Source: Fusarium oxysporum f. sp. lycopersici 4287 (lineage: Eukaryota > Ascomycota > Sordariomycetes > Hypocreales > Nectriaceae). From it: a DNA stretch of 64,000 nucleotides. A program made the position numbers and the translations under genes. The notes under the pieces are model-generated. The model did no database searches and was not told the DNA's origin. It was given only the letters and a program-made list of their open reading frames with translations. Positions within the stretch are counted from its first letter, which is position 1. The number at the start of each line of letters is the position of its first letter. The stretch covers positions 468,761 to 532,760 of the forward strand of contig NC_031000.1 in NCBI RefSeq assembly GCF_000149955.1, read 5' to 3'. Positions 1-11,570 of this stretch are shown in pieces.

Positions 1-225
1 AGACGTACAATTGCGCAACGATTACCATTACACACCCACACGGAGCGAACACTCCGGGTAGCTATGTTTGAATGAAGGTGTAATTGAAACACTCGAGGAC
101 TATATCTATGAACCAGTGCACCCTTGTTTCAGCGGGGGGTAATAACACTGAACGTCCGACCTAACCACTCATACATTATTCCAAGTTGCCCCTAATATCG
201 AAAGATCCTTAACTGTGCTGCTACA

Positions 226-1022
226 ATGTCAGGCTCAAATACCGACAAGGTACAGGAGAACCTCAAGAAGTTTTCCGCGGAGAACATCGATGCTCACATC
301 CAGGCATCTACGTTTACTGATGACATCCAAAATGTAACATTATACTTTCAAGACCCTAATACCTGGCAATTTGTTAATACTTGCAGGCTATTCGTCAACA
401 TATCCAAACCGAGTACAAGGCCTGGTTCTTCTTCCGCAAGCTTGGAGCTGACTGCTTGCGCTCCAATGTGTCACTGCACGGCTTTGCAGCGTAAGTGTAT
501 ACGTGCCGCTGGTAGTTTTATATAGTCGTGACTAATGTCAATTACAGGCTTTGGAAGCGCTCCGCCCAAGAGGCCTTTGCTGATGCAACCTGGCTAGAGT
601 CGTACCTCGTCCAGCGTGGTGGCCGAGCCAAGCCAAGTGACATCCCTGCGCCCGATATAGAGTGGCCCGATGACCCTGTCGATCCCGTCCAGCCCGTCTA
701 CGCAGCCCTGCAGACTGAGAAGGAAATTCTCGAAGATCTTCACCGTCTATGTGCCGCTGCAGAGAAGGCCGGTGACAACGCACTGGAAGATGTTATTGAG
801 AGTCGCTTCTTGCGCAAGGAGACGCGCCATGTAAAGGATATGGGCGACTTGCTGCAGCAGTGTGTCCGTATCAGCAAGCAGGCTGGTCACGGCTTGTATC
901 ATCTTGACAAGGAGCTTCGTGCTAACAACGGAGTTGTGCCTTGGGCAAGCTTCAACGACCCTGACAAGTCTGACGAACTACTTCGAGGTGTTGTTAAGGA
1001 CCTTTACAAAGCTGCGGTCTAG
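226..1022 (+). CDS. Ferritin-family protein, three exons
   Basis: Exons 226-333, 387-490 and 548-1022 join in frame to give a predicted protein of 228 residues. The introns are 53 and 57 nt; the second has a canonical GTAAGT donor. The splice model is supported because it turns an unrecognisable frame in exon 2 into a ferritin helix A (HIQTEYKAWFFF). Exon 3 carries a helix B ending in the typical QRGG turn, a helix C with TEKEILEDLHRL, and a helix D region with KDMGDLL. Ferritins form 24-subunit iron-storage cages and oxidise Fe(II) at a di-iron site. Aligned by eye to animal H-chains, the helix A and helix C glutamates are kept, but the helix B histidine is replaced by Asp and the helix D glutamine by Thr. 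Ferroxidase activity is therefore doubtful. No secretion signal is seen. Family assignment is fairly sure; function is inferred. Confidence 0.8.
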
Positions 1023-2690
1023 GGAAAAGCTAGAGTCAAGGATATAAAACGGATGAAGGGGAGCTTTCCGGTTATGTACACTAGTAAACGTTTTAAATGT
1101 CAACTCGCACTACTAGATTACTCATCCACTATCCTGAGCAGTTGCTGCTTAAAAGTGAACTGGCATCGAGCTGGCGGTAAGAATAAGCGTCTGTCTCACT
1201 TCTCGTCCGGTGATATTTAATAAAGTCCGAGTTAATCTACGCATAAGTACGTCCAACAAATAACAGACTGGGCTAAAGGCCTTTTGATTCCTTATTGTAT
1301 TTAGTCTCTAGGTAGTTGAGGAAGCTGGTTAATTGGGCAGTATTACGGCAATCATTATCGGAAAGAACTCCAAAAACTAGCTAGTTTGACCGATTCTGCG
1401 CCGGCTGATAAACTACTTTATTTGGGCGTATGCGAAAGCTAGGGAGGCGGGCATGAGGAAGGAGATTATCTTATCTGGCTGGAGATTTACTGGAAATTAG
1501 TCTATTAACCGTCATAAAGCTCTAATATTTCTGCAAATTCAATGGGATAAAGTAAAACTGCTTAAATAGTTCTAGATACTGAGCCCTCCTTCACTGCACT
1601 TAGATGATATGCCGAAACAAGCCGGCAAGTGAGGAATATGGATAAACACTGAAGTCAACCGATTAGGCGGAAGTACAGGAAGATCATAAAGGGTTAGAAG
1701 CTTTAGATATGAATGTGGCCGTTTAGAATGTGCGGATTGCTGGCTTCGAAGACCAGATGGTGTAGGTGCGGCGAGGAAAGAAAAGAAAGGCATAAATAGA
1801 GGTGGATGTGTATGAAGAGGCTGAGATGGTGATTGAGATTGGTGTTGGGTTAGAGGACGAAAGTGATGACTTTAGGGTCGTAATAAAGCACTACCAGAGC
1901 ACATGGAGCTGTTGGGAGTAAAATTCAAGCAATACTATATAGAAAATCCAAGCAGCTTCATTTTTAATAGACAAGGTGGTTAGTTCCTGCGTGCATCAAA
2001 TATTAGACTTTGTATGGGGCGATGATTTTTTGTGCTATGCTTTTTCAGTGGTGTGATTCTTGAAGCGGTGGGGATGCTAAGGTGTGGTTGTTAGGTCAAT
2101 TACTCCAGAGGGAGGGACTTATAATTATTAATTTGTTTTCTCTCCTTTTTTCTCGTCCTTTTCTTTTGATATTTGGGCCAAGAGTAAAGCTTTCTCAGTG
2201 GGCAGTCATGAGTACAGATTACACGACGTCATGATTTACCTTCCATTGATTGATGTAATTGATAGCGGGTCTTAATGTCCAGCCAGATATAACAGACAAT
2301 TTTCATGTACTACCGAATCTTCGAAGCCTCACAAAACAACATTGGGGTCTTGTCTAAAGATCTTGGGTCACTATTCTTGCGATGGCTTAACCGGAAACAT
2401 ACATCATTTGCTAGTTCTATGGTATTTCCAACGCTGCAGATTTGAAATGTCTTCACCCAGCCTGGGACGCGAACAACCATGGGGCATATACCTCCCATTA
2501 TTATAAGAGCTTTAGCTGGCACCAAACCTGCCGAGGCTTTCGAAGCGTATAATGAACACATCCTCATAATACAGAGAATAGTAAAAGGTGAATGGGAAAA
2601 AAGAGGAATGCTGTATAATTTGCCTTCAAACTAAGAATGCAAATTACTTTCCTTCATGCTGGATATCCGATAACCATAACCCCCCAAATC
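1023..2690. other. Intergenic, no gene recognised
   Basis: This stretch of about 1.7 kb lies between the ends of two convergent genes. It has only short, low-complexity open frames on either strand with no recognisable domain. It is AT-rich, with pyrimidine tracts near 2130-2170. It probably holds the 3' UTRs of both neighbours. Confidence 0.5.
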
Positions 2691-4667
2691 CTATCGTGCA
2701 TTCGCATAGCTCTGTTTATGGCCTGACAGCAAACCCTCTCTTGCAGCAATTGGCCCATCGTAACCCGCTGGACAAGCCCCGGTCTCCATGTGGTTCTTAG
2801 CGTCCCCCATGTATGGTGCTGGACTCGCCGTAGGTTGCTGCATTGGAATGGAAGTCGGATTGTATAAAGTGACCATCTTGCCATCCACTGCCAGAAACTT
2901 CTTCTTCTGGCCTCCAGACTGTAGTGCTACATCAGGCGTGCGTAGCATATATCCAGGCTTGGTCTTCCTTGGCTCTGATGTTGTGTTGATCAAGTTTGCC
3001 ATGAGAGAGCTGGCCCAGTGCGCATCTGCAAAGATCAGGAGGCCCAGCCAGAGAACGATGGCGAGTAGTAGGGCCAGACAGCTCAGAACAACTTGGAGGC
3101 GAGACATAGCCACCGTAAGCTTGTCAACAGTGATGTGCACAAGAGACGGATCGATGCTGACAGTATATGCTCTTGCGACGAGAAGAGATTCGAGAGTCTC
3201 AGAATTATTCCTAATCCATGTCAAAACATCGTTGTTAAGCGATTGCGCACTGATATTGGACCGTCCATTGCCAAGGCCGTAAGCAACCATAACAGCTGCT
3301 GTGTCAACTTGACCAAAGAATCCAGGTTTGCCCCTGGCAGGTCTGGATCCAGCACAATCAGTGCGAGTGACCTTTCCACCAAAAGCCTCATTCTGGAAGT
3401 TCGATCTCTCACATTTCTCAAAAGGCTTTGGTGCGTCAGAAAGGGTCTCGGATCTGATGAGGGTGATATTCGTGGTGGTGATACTGATGAGAGAGTACAT
3501 AGTCGTCCCATTAGACTCTGCAGTATAAAATCCCCAGTTACTTTGCAATGCAGACTTATTGCCATTGTCGGCTGTATTGGCGCCGAATTGATAGCTTACC
3601 TTTCGGTCTTGTGCATTCATCATACTGTCCACAATCCGACCGGCAAGCGGGTTCTTTCTTTCAGTCTCATTGGCACTCCAGGTTCGTTGAACAAGATCGG
3701 TAACTTCTTCCCTGGCAAAAGGTGTCCCAACAGTTGTCAACATGGTGGCTTTGAAAGTGGACTGGCTGAAAGTATGGCGTCTCTTCTCTTTGGTAATGGT
3801 AAAGACTTGGTTCATGAGAGCTGAGCCACCACCTCCACCCAGAGAGAACCAGATGTTGTCCTCTCTGTTGGGCGACATGTATCTCGAGTCGAAAACTGTA
3901 TCCGTTGTATTGTTCCAGTGAATCTCGGGTTTACCGGCTACAGTTGCGATGAGGCTGGTGGAGAAGACATTATTAAATGTGCAATTCCAGGCGGCAGATC
4001 CGTTATCAAAGATCCAGCAAGGCTCGAAAGTTTCGCCGTCAAGGGCGGAGTTAGGAGGTACCATGGACCCAGTATCTGGAGATACAGATAAGCCATCACT
4101 ATCAAGCCAGATGCGCGCACCAACCCCTCTCTCTCTTGCAGGCGCCACGATCTCTGGCAGGTCGTTATTGGTCACTTGGCCAGTGAGTGTGTAGTTGAGG
4201 CCTGGGACGAACAGGTCAGCGCCAATAATTTGTGGAATCTTCTTTTCCACATCTTGCAGTTGGCCGGAGTCGAGAGAGAGCTGGATAATATAGCTAGGAT
4301 TCTCGTTTCGCTGGTCTTGGTAATCGGCGATTGTCACATTCGATGCTCGGAAGATATAACCCGGGGAATCCAGCGCCCAGAGCAGTGTACCATAAAGTCC
4401 CAAGACGATGTTGAGAAGACTAAAGGCAAGTACAACCAATCCTGCACGCGATAGACCTCGAGATGTAATGTAGAGAGTTCGTTGAATGTAATCTTCAGTG
4501 AACATAAGGTATGATGTGAATTGATTTGATCGGGCAGCAATTAAGGAGAAGAGCTTGAAGATAAAAATACCCATAAGCAACTCGGCGCATTTGAAGATAA
4601 TTGATTTGACCGCATTATGATACAAGGGTATCGACGATTTGATGAACGATGAAGTTGATTCGATCAT
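2691..4667 (-). CDS. Multi-glycosylated integral membrane protein, unknown function
   Basis: An uninterrupted frame of 658 codons starts at an ATG (4667). Hydrophobic segments suitable for membrane spans lie near residues 28-45, 76-96 and 524-546. Between the second and third is a hydrophilic domain of about 430 residues with many N-glycosylation sequons (NYT, NGS, NCT, NNT, NET, NKS, NGT, NIT, NIS, NNS) and scattered cysteines. This fits a domain facing the cell exterior or ER lumen. A glycine run (GGGGG) sits near residue 275. The last 110 residues are polar and basic, likely cytoplasmic. The architecture resembles large uncharacterised fungal membrane proteins, but I cannot name a family. 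No introns are needed. The antisense frames of up to 243 codons are shadows of this gene. Confidence 0.75.
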   Translation of the reverse strand: MIESTSSFIKSSIPLYHNAVKSIIFKCAELLMGIFIFKLFSLIAARSNQFTSYLMFTEDYIQRTLYITSRGLSRAGLVVLAFSLLNIVLGLYGTLLWALDSPGYIFRASNVTIADYQDQRNENPSYIIQLSLDSGQLQDVEKKIPQIIGADLFVPGLNYTLTGQVTNNDLPEIVAPARERGVGARIWLDSDGLSVSPDTGSMVPPNSALDGETFEPCWIFDNGSAAWNCTFNNVFSTSLIATVAGKPEIHWNNTTDTVFDSRYMSPNREDNIWFSLGGGGGSALMNQVFTITKEKRRHTFSQSTFKATMLTTVGTPFAREEVTDLVQRTWSANETERKNPLAGRIVDSMMNAQDRKVSYQFGANTADNGNKSALQSNWGFYTAESNGTTMYSLISITTTNITLIRSETLSDAPKPFEKCERSNFQNEAFGGKVTRTDCAGSRPARGKPGFFGQVDTAAVMVAYGLGNGRSNISAQSLNNDVLTWIRNNSETLESLLVARAYTVSIDPSLVHITVDKLTVAMSRLQVVLSCLALLLAIVLWLGLLIFADAHWASSLMANLINTTSEPRKTKPGYMLRTPDVALQSGGQKKKFLAVDGKMVTLYNPTSIPMQQPTASPAPYMGDAKNHMETGACPAGYDGPIAAREGLLSGHKQSYANAR

Positions 4668-4876
4668 CTTGCGGGAGAGGCTTGGAAGGCTAAGGCTTAT
4701 GCTTAACTGAACTGAGTTTACAATCTGGAAACAGGAAGAAAGTGAAGGAGGGGAATGACCTCTTGGCTCAACCTGCCCTGCAGACTAGAATTCCGTCCTT
4801 TCCGCCACTTCGCCGCTTAGTTGCAGTAAATATCTTCGCGATATCCTTATACAAGCTGGTATTTCCCTCGGTGTAA

Positions 4877-5165
4877 NNNNNNNNNNNNNNNNNNNNNNNN
4901 NNNNNNNNNNNNNNNNNNNNNNNNNNNNNNNNNNNNNNNNNNNNNNNNNNNNNNNNNNNNNNNNNNNNNNNNNNNNNNNNNNNNNNNNNNNNNNNNNNNN
5001 NNNNNNNNNNNNNNNNNNNNNNNNNNNNNNNNNNNNNNNNNNNNNNNNNNNNNNNNNNNNNNNNNNNNNNNNNNNNNNNNNNNNNNNNNNNNNNNNNNNN
5101 NNNNNNNNNNNNNNNNNNNNNNNNNNNNNNNNNNNNNNNNNNNNNNNNNNNNNNNNNNNNNNNNN
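4877..5165. other. Assembly gap (289 N)
   Basis: This is a run of N. Open frames reported across it are artefacts. It lies about 200 nt upstream of the membrane-protein gene and may hide part of its promoter. Confidence 0.99.
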
Positions 5166-7366
5166 GAAGAGCCAGGGGTACTCTTAGTCTAGACTCGCCG
5201 AATAACGCTAGTGAAGCCCACGCACCTCCATTCAAGTCTTTATTCACGCTTAGGTCGCGTAAAACTTGAGAAAACAGAAGGACGTATTATTAGGGGCTGA
5301 CTTTGGGCCCAAAACGAAAAGATTCCAATACTCGTAGAGAACCATAAGCGTGATGGTAAGGGCCTCAGAGAGTGCCCAGAGCGATGGTCATGTGGAGTTT
5401 GTATATGTGTTTCGGGATTATCTGCGGGGGATTTGGAGAGGGCCTAAGCACGCCGTCTGTTCTGGCTTTACACTATGATTAGATATGCAGTTGCGTTGCT
5501 GCACCCCCAGGAAATATGCCAAGGTGTCAGTGACGAGAAAGGCAATTAATTGAGGGCTTCTGTGAGGCTCTTCTGTAAGGCTGAGGATGTTATTCTCGTT
5601 GTCAGGTATATCAGTGGCGCATATCATGGTAATCGCAGTGAAACTGTCGTTAATTGCAAGCGATGGATGGCATTCCAAATTCATGCGAAGAGAGGGTGGT
5701 TTCTTGCCCTATACTTCCAAGTTCCCCGCCACGTCAGACAAGTCAGCATATCCAGTAAGAGGCCATCATTCACTAGGAAGCTCATTTCTGCTGCACATAA
5801 CTTACAACCAACAGCCACACTGGTCAATAGGGGCACAGCCAATAGAGCTCATAAGCTCATTGTATCAGCACAGATGATGGTCCTGCTGACAGCCAAGACC
5901 AGCACCTCAGTCTAACAGTTTCTCTGTTGCGTGAGAGTTATGAAACAAGGACAGCCTACTCATATCATCAACTCAATCGTTCCAAACTCTGGTGGTGTTG
6001 AGCTTATGTTGGAAAATCCGGAAATCCCCCTTCCCTTCAGGATTCAGACTGTTGGTCTGAAAGCCCTAGGTTTAGAGTTCAAGCCCTAAATGAAATCATC
6101 TAGAGATACGAACCCGAGAAGAACTCTGAAATCAATAATTACCAATCAAGTTTAGTAAATATACATGTTCCACTCAGCAATACTGCGCAATATAAACAAC
6201 ACCAACAAAAAGAAATGGACCCATGGGAGGCTGTAAAAGGCATGGTTCCTAGTATCGCTCCACTCATGTAAGGCTCAGGACGATCTTTTATCTAAACCGA
6301 TACCTCCTTCTCCCCGGCAAAAACAGTTACAAAAAGCATCAGACCCAAAGATGCGTCGCTAGGAACAAGTTGACAAACGCTAGAAGTGCTTCCGATTTAC
6401 CCACTGAATCCTAGGTATCCATAGTATAGTAAAGCATATCTAGAGAAGGCCTACATCAACTGTCTGAAAATCAGGTATTAGTAAACATCGAGATTGTGTA
6501 TTGTTAGGGGATTGCGGTATAAGCGAGGTATGTCTCGAGTACCCAGCAAATATCCACGGGAAAGTGGCCTAGGATGATTTATGCATGGCAGAGGATTTTG
6601 AGAATCTCTGCACCGTAGTCGACAAGTGGTCAACCCTTGTGCACGAAGTGTGAGCCTCACAGCCGATGTGCTTCTTCAGGTTTCGGGCCGATCGGACTTG
6701 CTTCGAGTTGACGCTCCCTTTCCAGTTTGTCATAGTGCAGGCCGCATGCATTGCTCAGTGTCCTCACTCCACCAGGTCCACAGCGCCATTCAGGCGTGTT
6801 AATTCGGCTGCAGCTGTGGCATCTACCAGGGCGGGCCGCACGCTATCAAGATGTGAGTTTTGCGTTTTCCCCTCTTATAACTAAACTTGCAGCTTGTCGC
6901 TTCTTAAGTTCCGTCATACAAAATGACAGTTGCATAGCATGTCCATAAATGGGTACATGGTGCTCCTCGTTGTAAAACTAATTCAGCTACAAGTATCTGG
7001 TGATCCATTTACCAGCTTTTACATGCATTTCAGCTTTTCTCAGTACGAACAGACTTTCAAAAGCCGATATTCGCTATAATTACACAGTCATGATCGATAA
7101 CTCATTGGCAGCCAGTGATGAGTTCGTGTGTAATTGTCATGTTGTTGTTAGATGCGCTGACAACCAGGAAGATAAACGCACATACGAACCTCCTCGTCAC
7201 CAAGACAGACACTAAGCAGGTTTTCTTTGTCTTCAAGCTCAATATACATGGTCACGTTACCCATATAGATCAAATGCAACATGGTAACACAATTCAGCAT
7301 TTTGCTAGACACACAACGTTCTCATCATCACTTCCCGCATAGATATAAAGAAGAACATATCTTTAT
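5166..7366. other. Intergenic, no gene recognised
   Basis: About 2.2 kb with short open frames only. None shows a domain, a signal peptide or a convincing exon pattern. Old gene remnants cannot be excluded, but I see nothing that can be named. Confidence 0.45.
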
Positions 7367-7957
7367 CTACCCCATAACCTTAAACCTAGGTCCAGTCACT
7401 CCGATATCCCAGCGAACCTGCACCCGATCGCCGACACCTACATATTCTACCCCAATGAGTTGCCCAGCTGGGCAGGGGATCTTGGGCCACCCTTGGTACG
7501 ACTGTTCCCATGTAGCATTACCAGGCTTAGGGGCTCTGATACGACCGACATGGTTGTCTCTACTCTTCGTGGATGCCCAATTAGCAGCGTCTGCAGCCGA
7601 GAAAGCTCGAGGTCCCGTTGGGGGATCTGAGTAGGTGAAGACGTCCAGAGTCTTTGTTCCAGTGGACACATCTCGGTCCCAGAGCTCAAATAGAAGCTCG
7701 CAGGTCTTGCCGCGAGTGCTTTCGTCGAACTCAAAGGTCACAATTGTGGTCGTCTCGGCAGCGGCCTTGCCGTTCTTGACGATTAGAAGCTGATCCTGTG
7801 GATCCCAGATGATTTTGCCACTTTGGACCCAGTATCGGTAGGTTCCAGCTGGGTAGAGAATGGTGTCAACCGCGCGTGCATCAATCTCATGCGTATCGAC
7901 AGTAGGTGCAGCGAAGGAAACAGCTGCAGCTGATGCAAGGAGGGCGAAGAACTTCAT
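7367..7957 (-). CDS. Small secreted protein, But2 C-terminal-domain-like
   Basis: A single-exon frame ends at TAG (7367-7369). Two in-frame ATGs lie at 7963 and 7957; I prefer 7957 because MKFFALLASAAAVSFAAP is a clean signal peptide, giving 196 residues. The mature part starts near APTVDTHEIDAR. It contains a beta-rich stretch (TIVTFEFDESTRGKTCELLF, LDVFTY) and ends with IPCPAGQLIGVEYV, then a short strand pattern. This order resembles the But2 C-terminal domain (Ubiquitin 3 binding protein But2 family) found in many secreted or wall-associated fungal proteins. Only two cysteines are present in the mature part. A TATAAG-like box lies on the minus strand at 8083-8088. The role is unknown; wall or extracellular matrix association is inference. 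Confidence 0.7.
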   Translation of the reverse strand: MKFFALLASAAAVSFAAPTVDTHEIDARAVDTILYPAGTYRYWVQSGKIIWDPQDQLLIVKNGKAAAETTTIVTFEFDESTRGKTCELLFELWDRDVSTGTKTLDVFTYSDPPTGPRAFSAADAANWASTKSRDNHVGRIRAPKPGNATWEQSYQGWPKIPCPAGQLIGVEYVGVGDRVQVRWDIGVTGPRFKVMG

Positions 7958-7963
7958 TGTCAT

Positions 7964-8625
7964 ACAGCAGTGTAGATTCAGGATTTAGAGAACTTTCTAA
8001 TTGATTGAATTGGCTCTCAGAGCAAATAAACGCAAGATCCGGAGATGAAGAGAATAGGATACGGAGGTTAGCTTTCATCCTTCTTATACCTCACTCACGA
8101 CATGCTTGTGAAGGTGTGATGATGTCACACCCTCGTAACTAGACCTAGCTAACAAAATGGGAACCTCGTATAAACCGTTGTTCTTGACTGGCCGAAGATA
8201 AGGTCAAGTGCAATTTTCCTGTTCTTGGCTGAGCGTATGCTTGTTTATTGACGGTGGGAGAGATTACCCAAAAGGGTACCCTACGACGATTATGAAGATC
8301 AATCGCCCGAGTTGAAACTCTAGCAGCTTATTTCGACTACTTGCTCCTCGTGAATGACCTCGTGGTCTGATGAATGTCATACTTGGAGGGTCAGAAATTA
8401 CGCATGGATGGGTCAGCTTGCCCTATCGGAGAAGTATGAGGTACTCGTGAATCGAGGAGCTGCCTTGGAAATAAGTTACAAAGTCCTCGGCAGATGTCGA
8501 CTGTCGGGTCATCTTGTCTACGGTACCCTGACCATGACTGAATGTTACTATTTTTAAAAACGATCTGAGTGGTTTTCTTGGAGCGCCAAGAACAATCTTA
8601 CCCTACACCTTGCTGTGTTTTAGTA
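7964..8625. other. Upstream region of the But2-like gene
   Basis: This segment contains the divergent 5' flank of the secreted-protein gene, including a TATAAG-like box (minus strand, 8083-8088). The rest has no recognisable gene. It ends at the left target-site duplication of the LINE. Confidence 0.5.
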
Positions 8626-8640
8626 AGACGGGATAATTTC
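8626..8640. repeat. Target-site duplication, left copy
   Basis: AGACGGGATAATTTC here is repeated exactly at 10398-10412. The two copies bracket a LINE fragment whose reverse-transcriptase reading frame begins immediately after this copy. That is the signature of target-primed retrotransposition. Confidence 0.9.
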
Positions 8641-9878
8641 TGAGAGCTATACTTCCCGTTTGGAAGACAACACCTATTGCTGCTCTCCACCGAGAAAGTG
8701 GGATACCGCCAGTCGCACAACTCCTCGAAGCGCGGCGACTCCGATTCTCTGCGCGACTCAAATCGCTTGACGAGGCTCACCCTCTGGCGAGTCGAACGCG
8801 CCCGCCCAGCCAACCTGCTTACCACGACCTCATCAAACGAAGATATCAAGCACAGACGGAAAGCAGCTTCCGAACACGTCTTCGACGTACAGATGAGCTC
8901 CTTGCGCCGTGCGCGCGACCGAAGCTCATCCAGCAATGCTTCAACCAAGAACAAATGCCACCGCTGCAGACAGCATCGAAGAAGGAAACAGCCGACGCTT
9001 TCCTCCATTGGGTGCAGTCACTCGACCCGCTCACCCTAGTCGTATACTCAGATGGCTCTCTGTCCTCTCAGGGTGCCACCAGCTACGGTTTCACTATTCA
9101 CCAAGGCAACTTCCCCGTCCTCGGCGGATCAGGTCGCCTTGGACCTGCAGAGGTCTTTGATGCCGAAGCTAAAGGAGCACTGGAAGGCCTTAGAGCCGCC
9201 TTAACCCTGCAAGATTCAGCAATACAAGACATCATAGTCTGCCTAGACAACCTCGCGGCCGCCACGTGCCTGCGAGGCACACCGTCCGACTCCTCTCAGG
9301 ACGTCTTTCTCGAGTTTCAGGCACTAGCGGCATCGCATGGAGCCACACAGGTACGCTGGGTGCCAGGGCACACTGACATCCCTGGCAACGAACAGGCCGA
9401 TAAACTGGCCAAAGCAGGATCGTCAGCCCCCGAGCCTGAGGGAGCTCAGCCAACACTAGCATACTTGCGAAGGATCGCAAGGCAGAAACCGAAAGAAGCA
9501 TTCGAGACGTGGTGGTCTACCTACGCCCCTAAGCAGTATAAGAGACTCAATCTCAAGGCGACTACAGGCTGCCCGCCGGAGCTCTCGCTCCCGCGCGCAG
9601 CCTTGCACCATCTGCTGGCAGCGAGATCCCTCCACGGGGATTTCGCCGCATATCACGAGAGATTCGACCATAGCGATGCACGCTGGGTCTGCTCGTGCAA
9701 CCGACGCAAAGCACCGGATCACATCTTCTATTGCAGAAAAGTACCGCCGCGTCATCGGATGAGGCTTGCACCCTCACCGAATGCAGCGGTCAATCTAGCA
9801 ATAGGAAAAGACTTTACCAAATATATCGACCTGTCCAAGGACAGCGCGTTCTTTAGAAAGATTTGCCCTCGTTATTAG
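8641..9878 (+). pseudogene. LINE ORF2 3' part: RT C-terminus, RNase H, Cys/His domain
   Basis: The frame is open from the left insertion boundary to TAG at 9876-9878, over 410 codons. Its start encodes LPVWKTTPIAALHRESGIPP and a following LDEAHPL motif, both typical of the reverse-transcriptase C-terminus in fungal Tad-type elements. RNase H follows with all catalytic acidic residues visible: YSDGS, FDAEAKGAL, CLDN, and VPGHTDIPGNEQADKLA with the conserved His. Near the end CSCN...HIFYC looks like a small zinc-binding motif. No promoter or N-terminal endonuclease or RT core is present, so it cannot move by itself. The first in-frame ATG (8955) is simply internal. Confidence 0.9.
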
Positions 9879-10397
9879 GCGACCGCGACTGGAGAAGCAC
9901 TCGCGACTCTCTTCCTTTCTTTATCTTCCACACATTTCTTTTGTTACCTTTTCTTCCTCTCTCGTATGCTCACGGCCAGACGAAGGGCGCCACCACGCCC
10001 TCCATCTGGCCGGGACCACCTTGAGGTAGTCTCGAGCTGCCGCACACACACAGACTGATCTCAACTCTCCTGATATCAGGCCAAAAGCGGCTGCGATATG
10101 CCAGCTCCGCCTTGTCGTCCCGCTGACGGGTAACAGGCCCGATAGGATGCGCCATTTGTGCCGATGATATGCTGGATAGAGTGCGGTCTACTGACGCGTT
10201 TGCAGAAATCGGATACCGAGCGGAAGACTAATTTCGCGTTGCGAATGACTAATCCTTTGTAGCCAATAGCATTTCTGTAAATAGCGTGTAGATAGATTCC
10301 GACTTCTCTAGCCCAGCACGTCCTGTGCCCCAGTAGGGGACTTTCGGGGCCGATGGCCCCCCGGACGAAAAATATACATACATACATACATACATAC
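8641..10397 (+). mobile_element. 5'-truncated non-LTR retrotransposon (Tad1-type LINE)
   Basis: The insertion is bounded by perfect 15-bp direct repeats (8626-8640 and 10398-10412). It begins inside the reverse transcriptase C-terminus and continues through RNase H, a Cys/His motif, a 3' UTR of about 500 nt and a simple-sequence tail of TACA repeats (about 10372-10397) instead of poly(A). Truncation at the 5' end is the usual result of incomplete reverse transcription. The intact duplication and uninterrupted coding frame suggest a fairly recent insertion compared with other repeats in the window. Confidence 0.9.
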
Positions 10398-10412
10398 AGA
10401 CGGGATAATTTC
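10398..10412. repeat. Target-site duplication, right copy
   Basis: Exact copy of 8626-8640, directly after the TACA-repeat tail of the LINE. Removing the insertion and one copy restores a plausible uninterrupted pre-insertion site. Confidence 0.9.
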
Positions 10413-11570
10413 ACCTCTTTTCTGTAAACACCTTTTCTTAGCACCCGCTGTTAGCGCGCTGCTAGGGCAGAAAGTTTTTGCAGGCCAAAATGACAGCAAA
10501 GACAGCTGTGGGGCTAACGGGGCCTTAACAGCTGCCTGAAGAAAGGGATTCGGAGAGTTGACCTTTCTTCGCGACACTTGTTCCAAACGACGCTGAGCTT
10601 CGCGAGCTCTTGACATCGCTCTCGGGCGCTATTTCCTACGCGGTATTTGCGGCTTCTTCTTACCTCGATATTCCGGGCTCTCCACCCCTCGACTTCCCAT
10701 ATAACCGACCCCTACAGCCCTGGCTACCTAGACGATATTCGCGGCATCTTACTGCTTAACATTGAGGATCGTCGTACTCTCACCCTCAACCTCACCTACG
10801 GCTTTACGATGCCTCGACCGACCTCTGTAGCTTTTACTGCCCGAACACCACCTACAGCAGCTAGCTGCTCGACTTCTTAGGCCCTCTGGTATCCCCTTAT
10901 CTCGGTACACGGGCCCTAAATGGCTAGTTGCCCTTTCTGTAGCTCGAAAGCTGCAGAACCGATCTCTGTAGTCGTGTATTGCCCGGGGAACCTCTTTTTC
11001 TCTGCAGCCTCGGCTGCCGCCCAAAACACTATCGGGCTTCAATGATTTATGTCACTAGCTGAGACTGCTAAATAAAACTGTTGGGTCAAAATGGTATAGA
11101 GCTTACCTAGAGATCATAGAAAGAAACGATTATCTCATCTATAAAGCAGCATTCTAGCCGCCTCAGGTTTTTCTCCTACGAGAGTTTTCTCCAAGGATAT
11201 ACGGTTTTAGGTTATAGCTACTAGCAATCTGAGATATAGACTTCCTACCTTAGGGAATGGAAAGCTACTTGATCTATCGATACAAGAGAATCCTAGGCTA
11301 GAGATGGATCTATTCCCGCTGATGGAATGGCCGTTTGGAAGTAAAGCACCATTATGCCTATAATATGCTGAATAAACTAGATAGAATAGCAGTTATATAG
11401 AAATTTACCTGAACTACCTGCTTTGATGTCTAATATGATATGTTTGAAACTACCGTAGGGCTGGCTATGAGTAGGAAAGTGCCACTTAGGGGAAAGGGTC
11501 TGTGAAGCTCTCCATTGATGCGAGTAGATGTTGCAGGTGTTCGAGGTGGAGTTGGATACGACAGCAATTG
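10413..11570. other. Degenerate repeat-derived DNA
   Basis: No intact gene is visible. The segment 10620-11040 is GC-rich but full of CTA/TAG triplets. From 11040 it becomes AT-rich with frequent TA and TAG. The piece around 11325-11350 resembles the start of the LINE coding part at 8652-8680 (CGTTTGGAAG followed by AGCACC), so decayed LINE sequence is likely here. This composition fits repeats damaged by RIP-type mutation. Confidence 0.45.

Noticed and set aside
3093..3824. 243-codon plus-strand frame
   Set aside because: It lies wholly antisense to the well-supported membrane-protein gene and has no recognisable features.
7281..7634. 117-codon plus-strand frame
   Set aside because: Antisense to the secreted But2-like gene.
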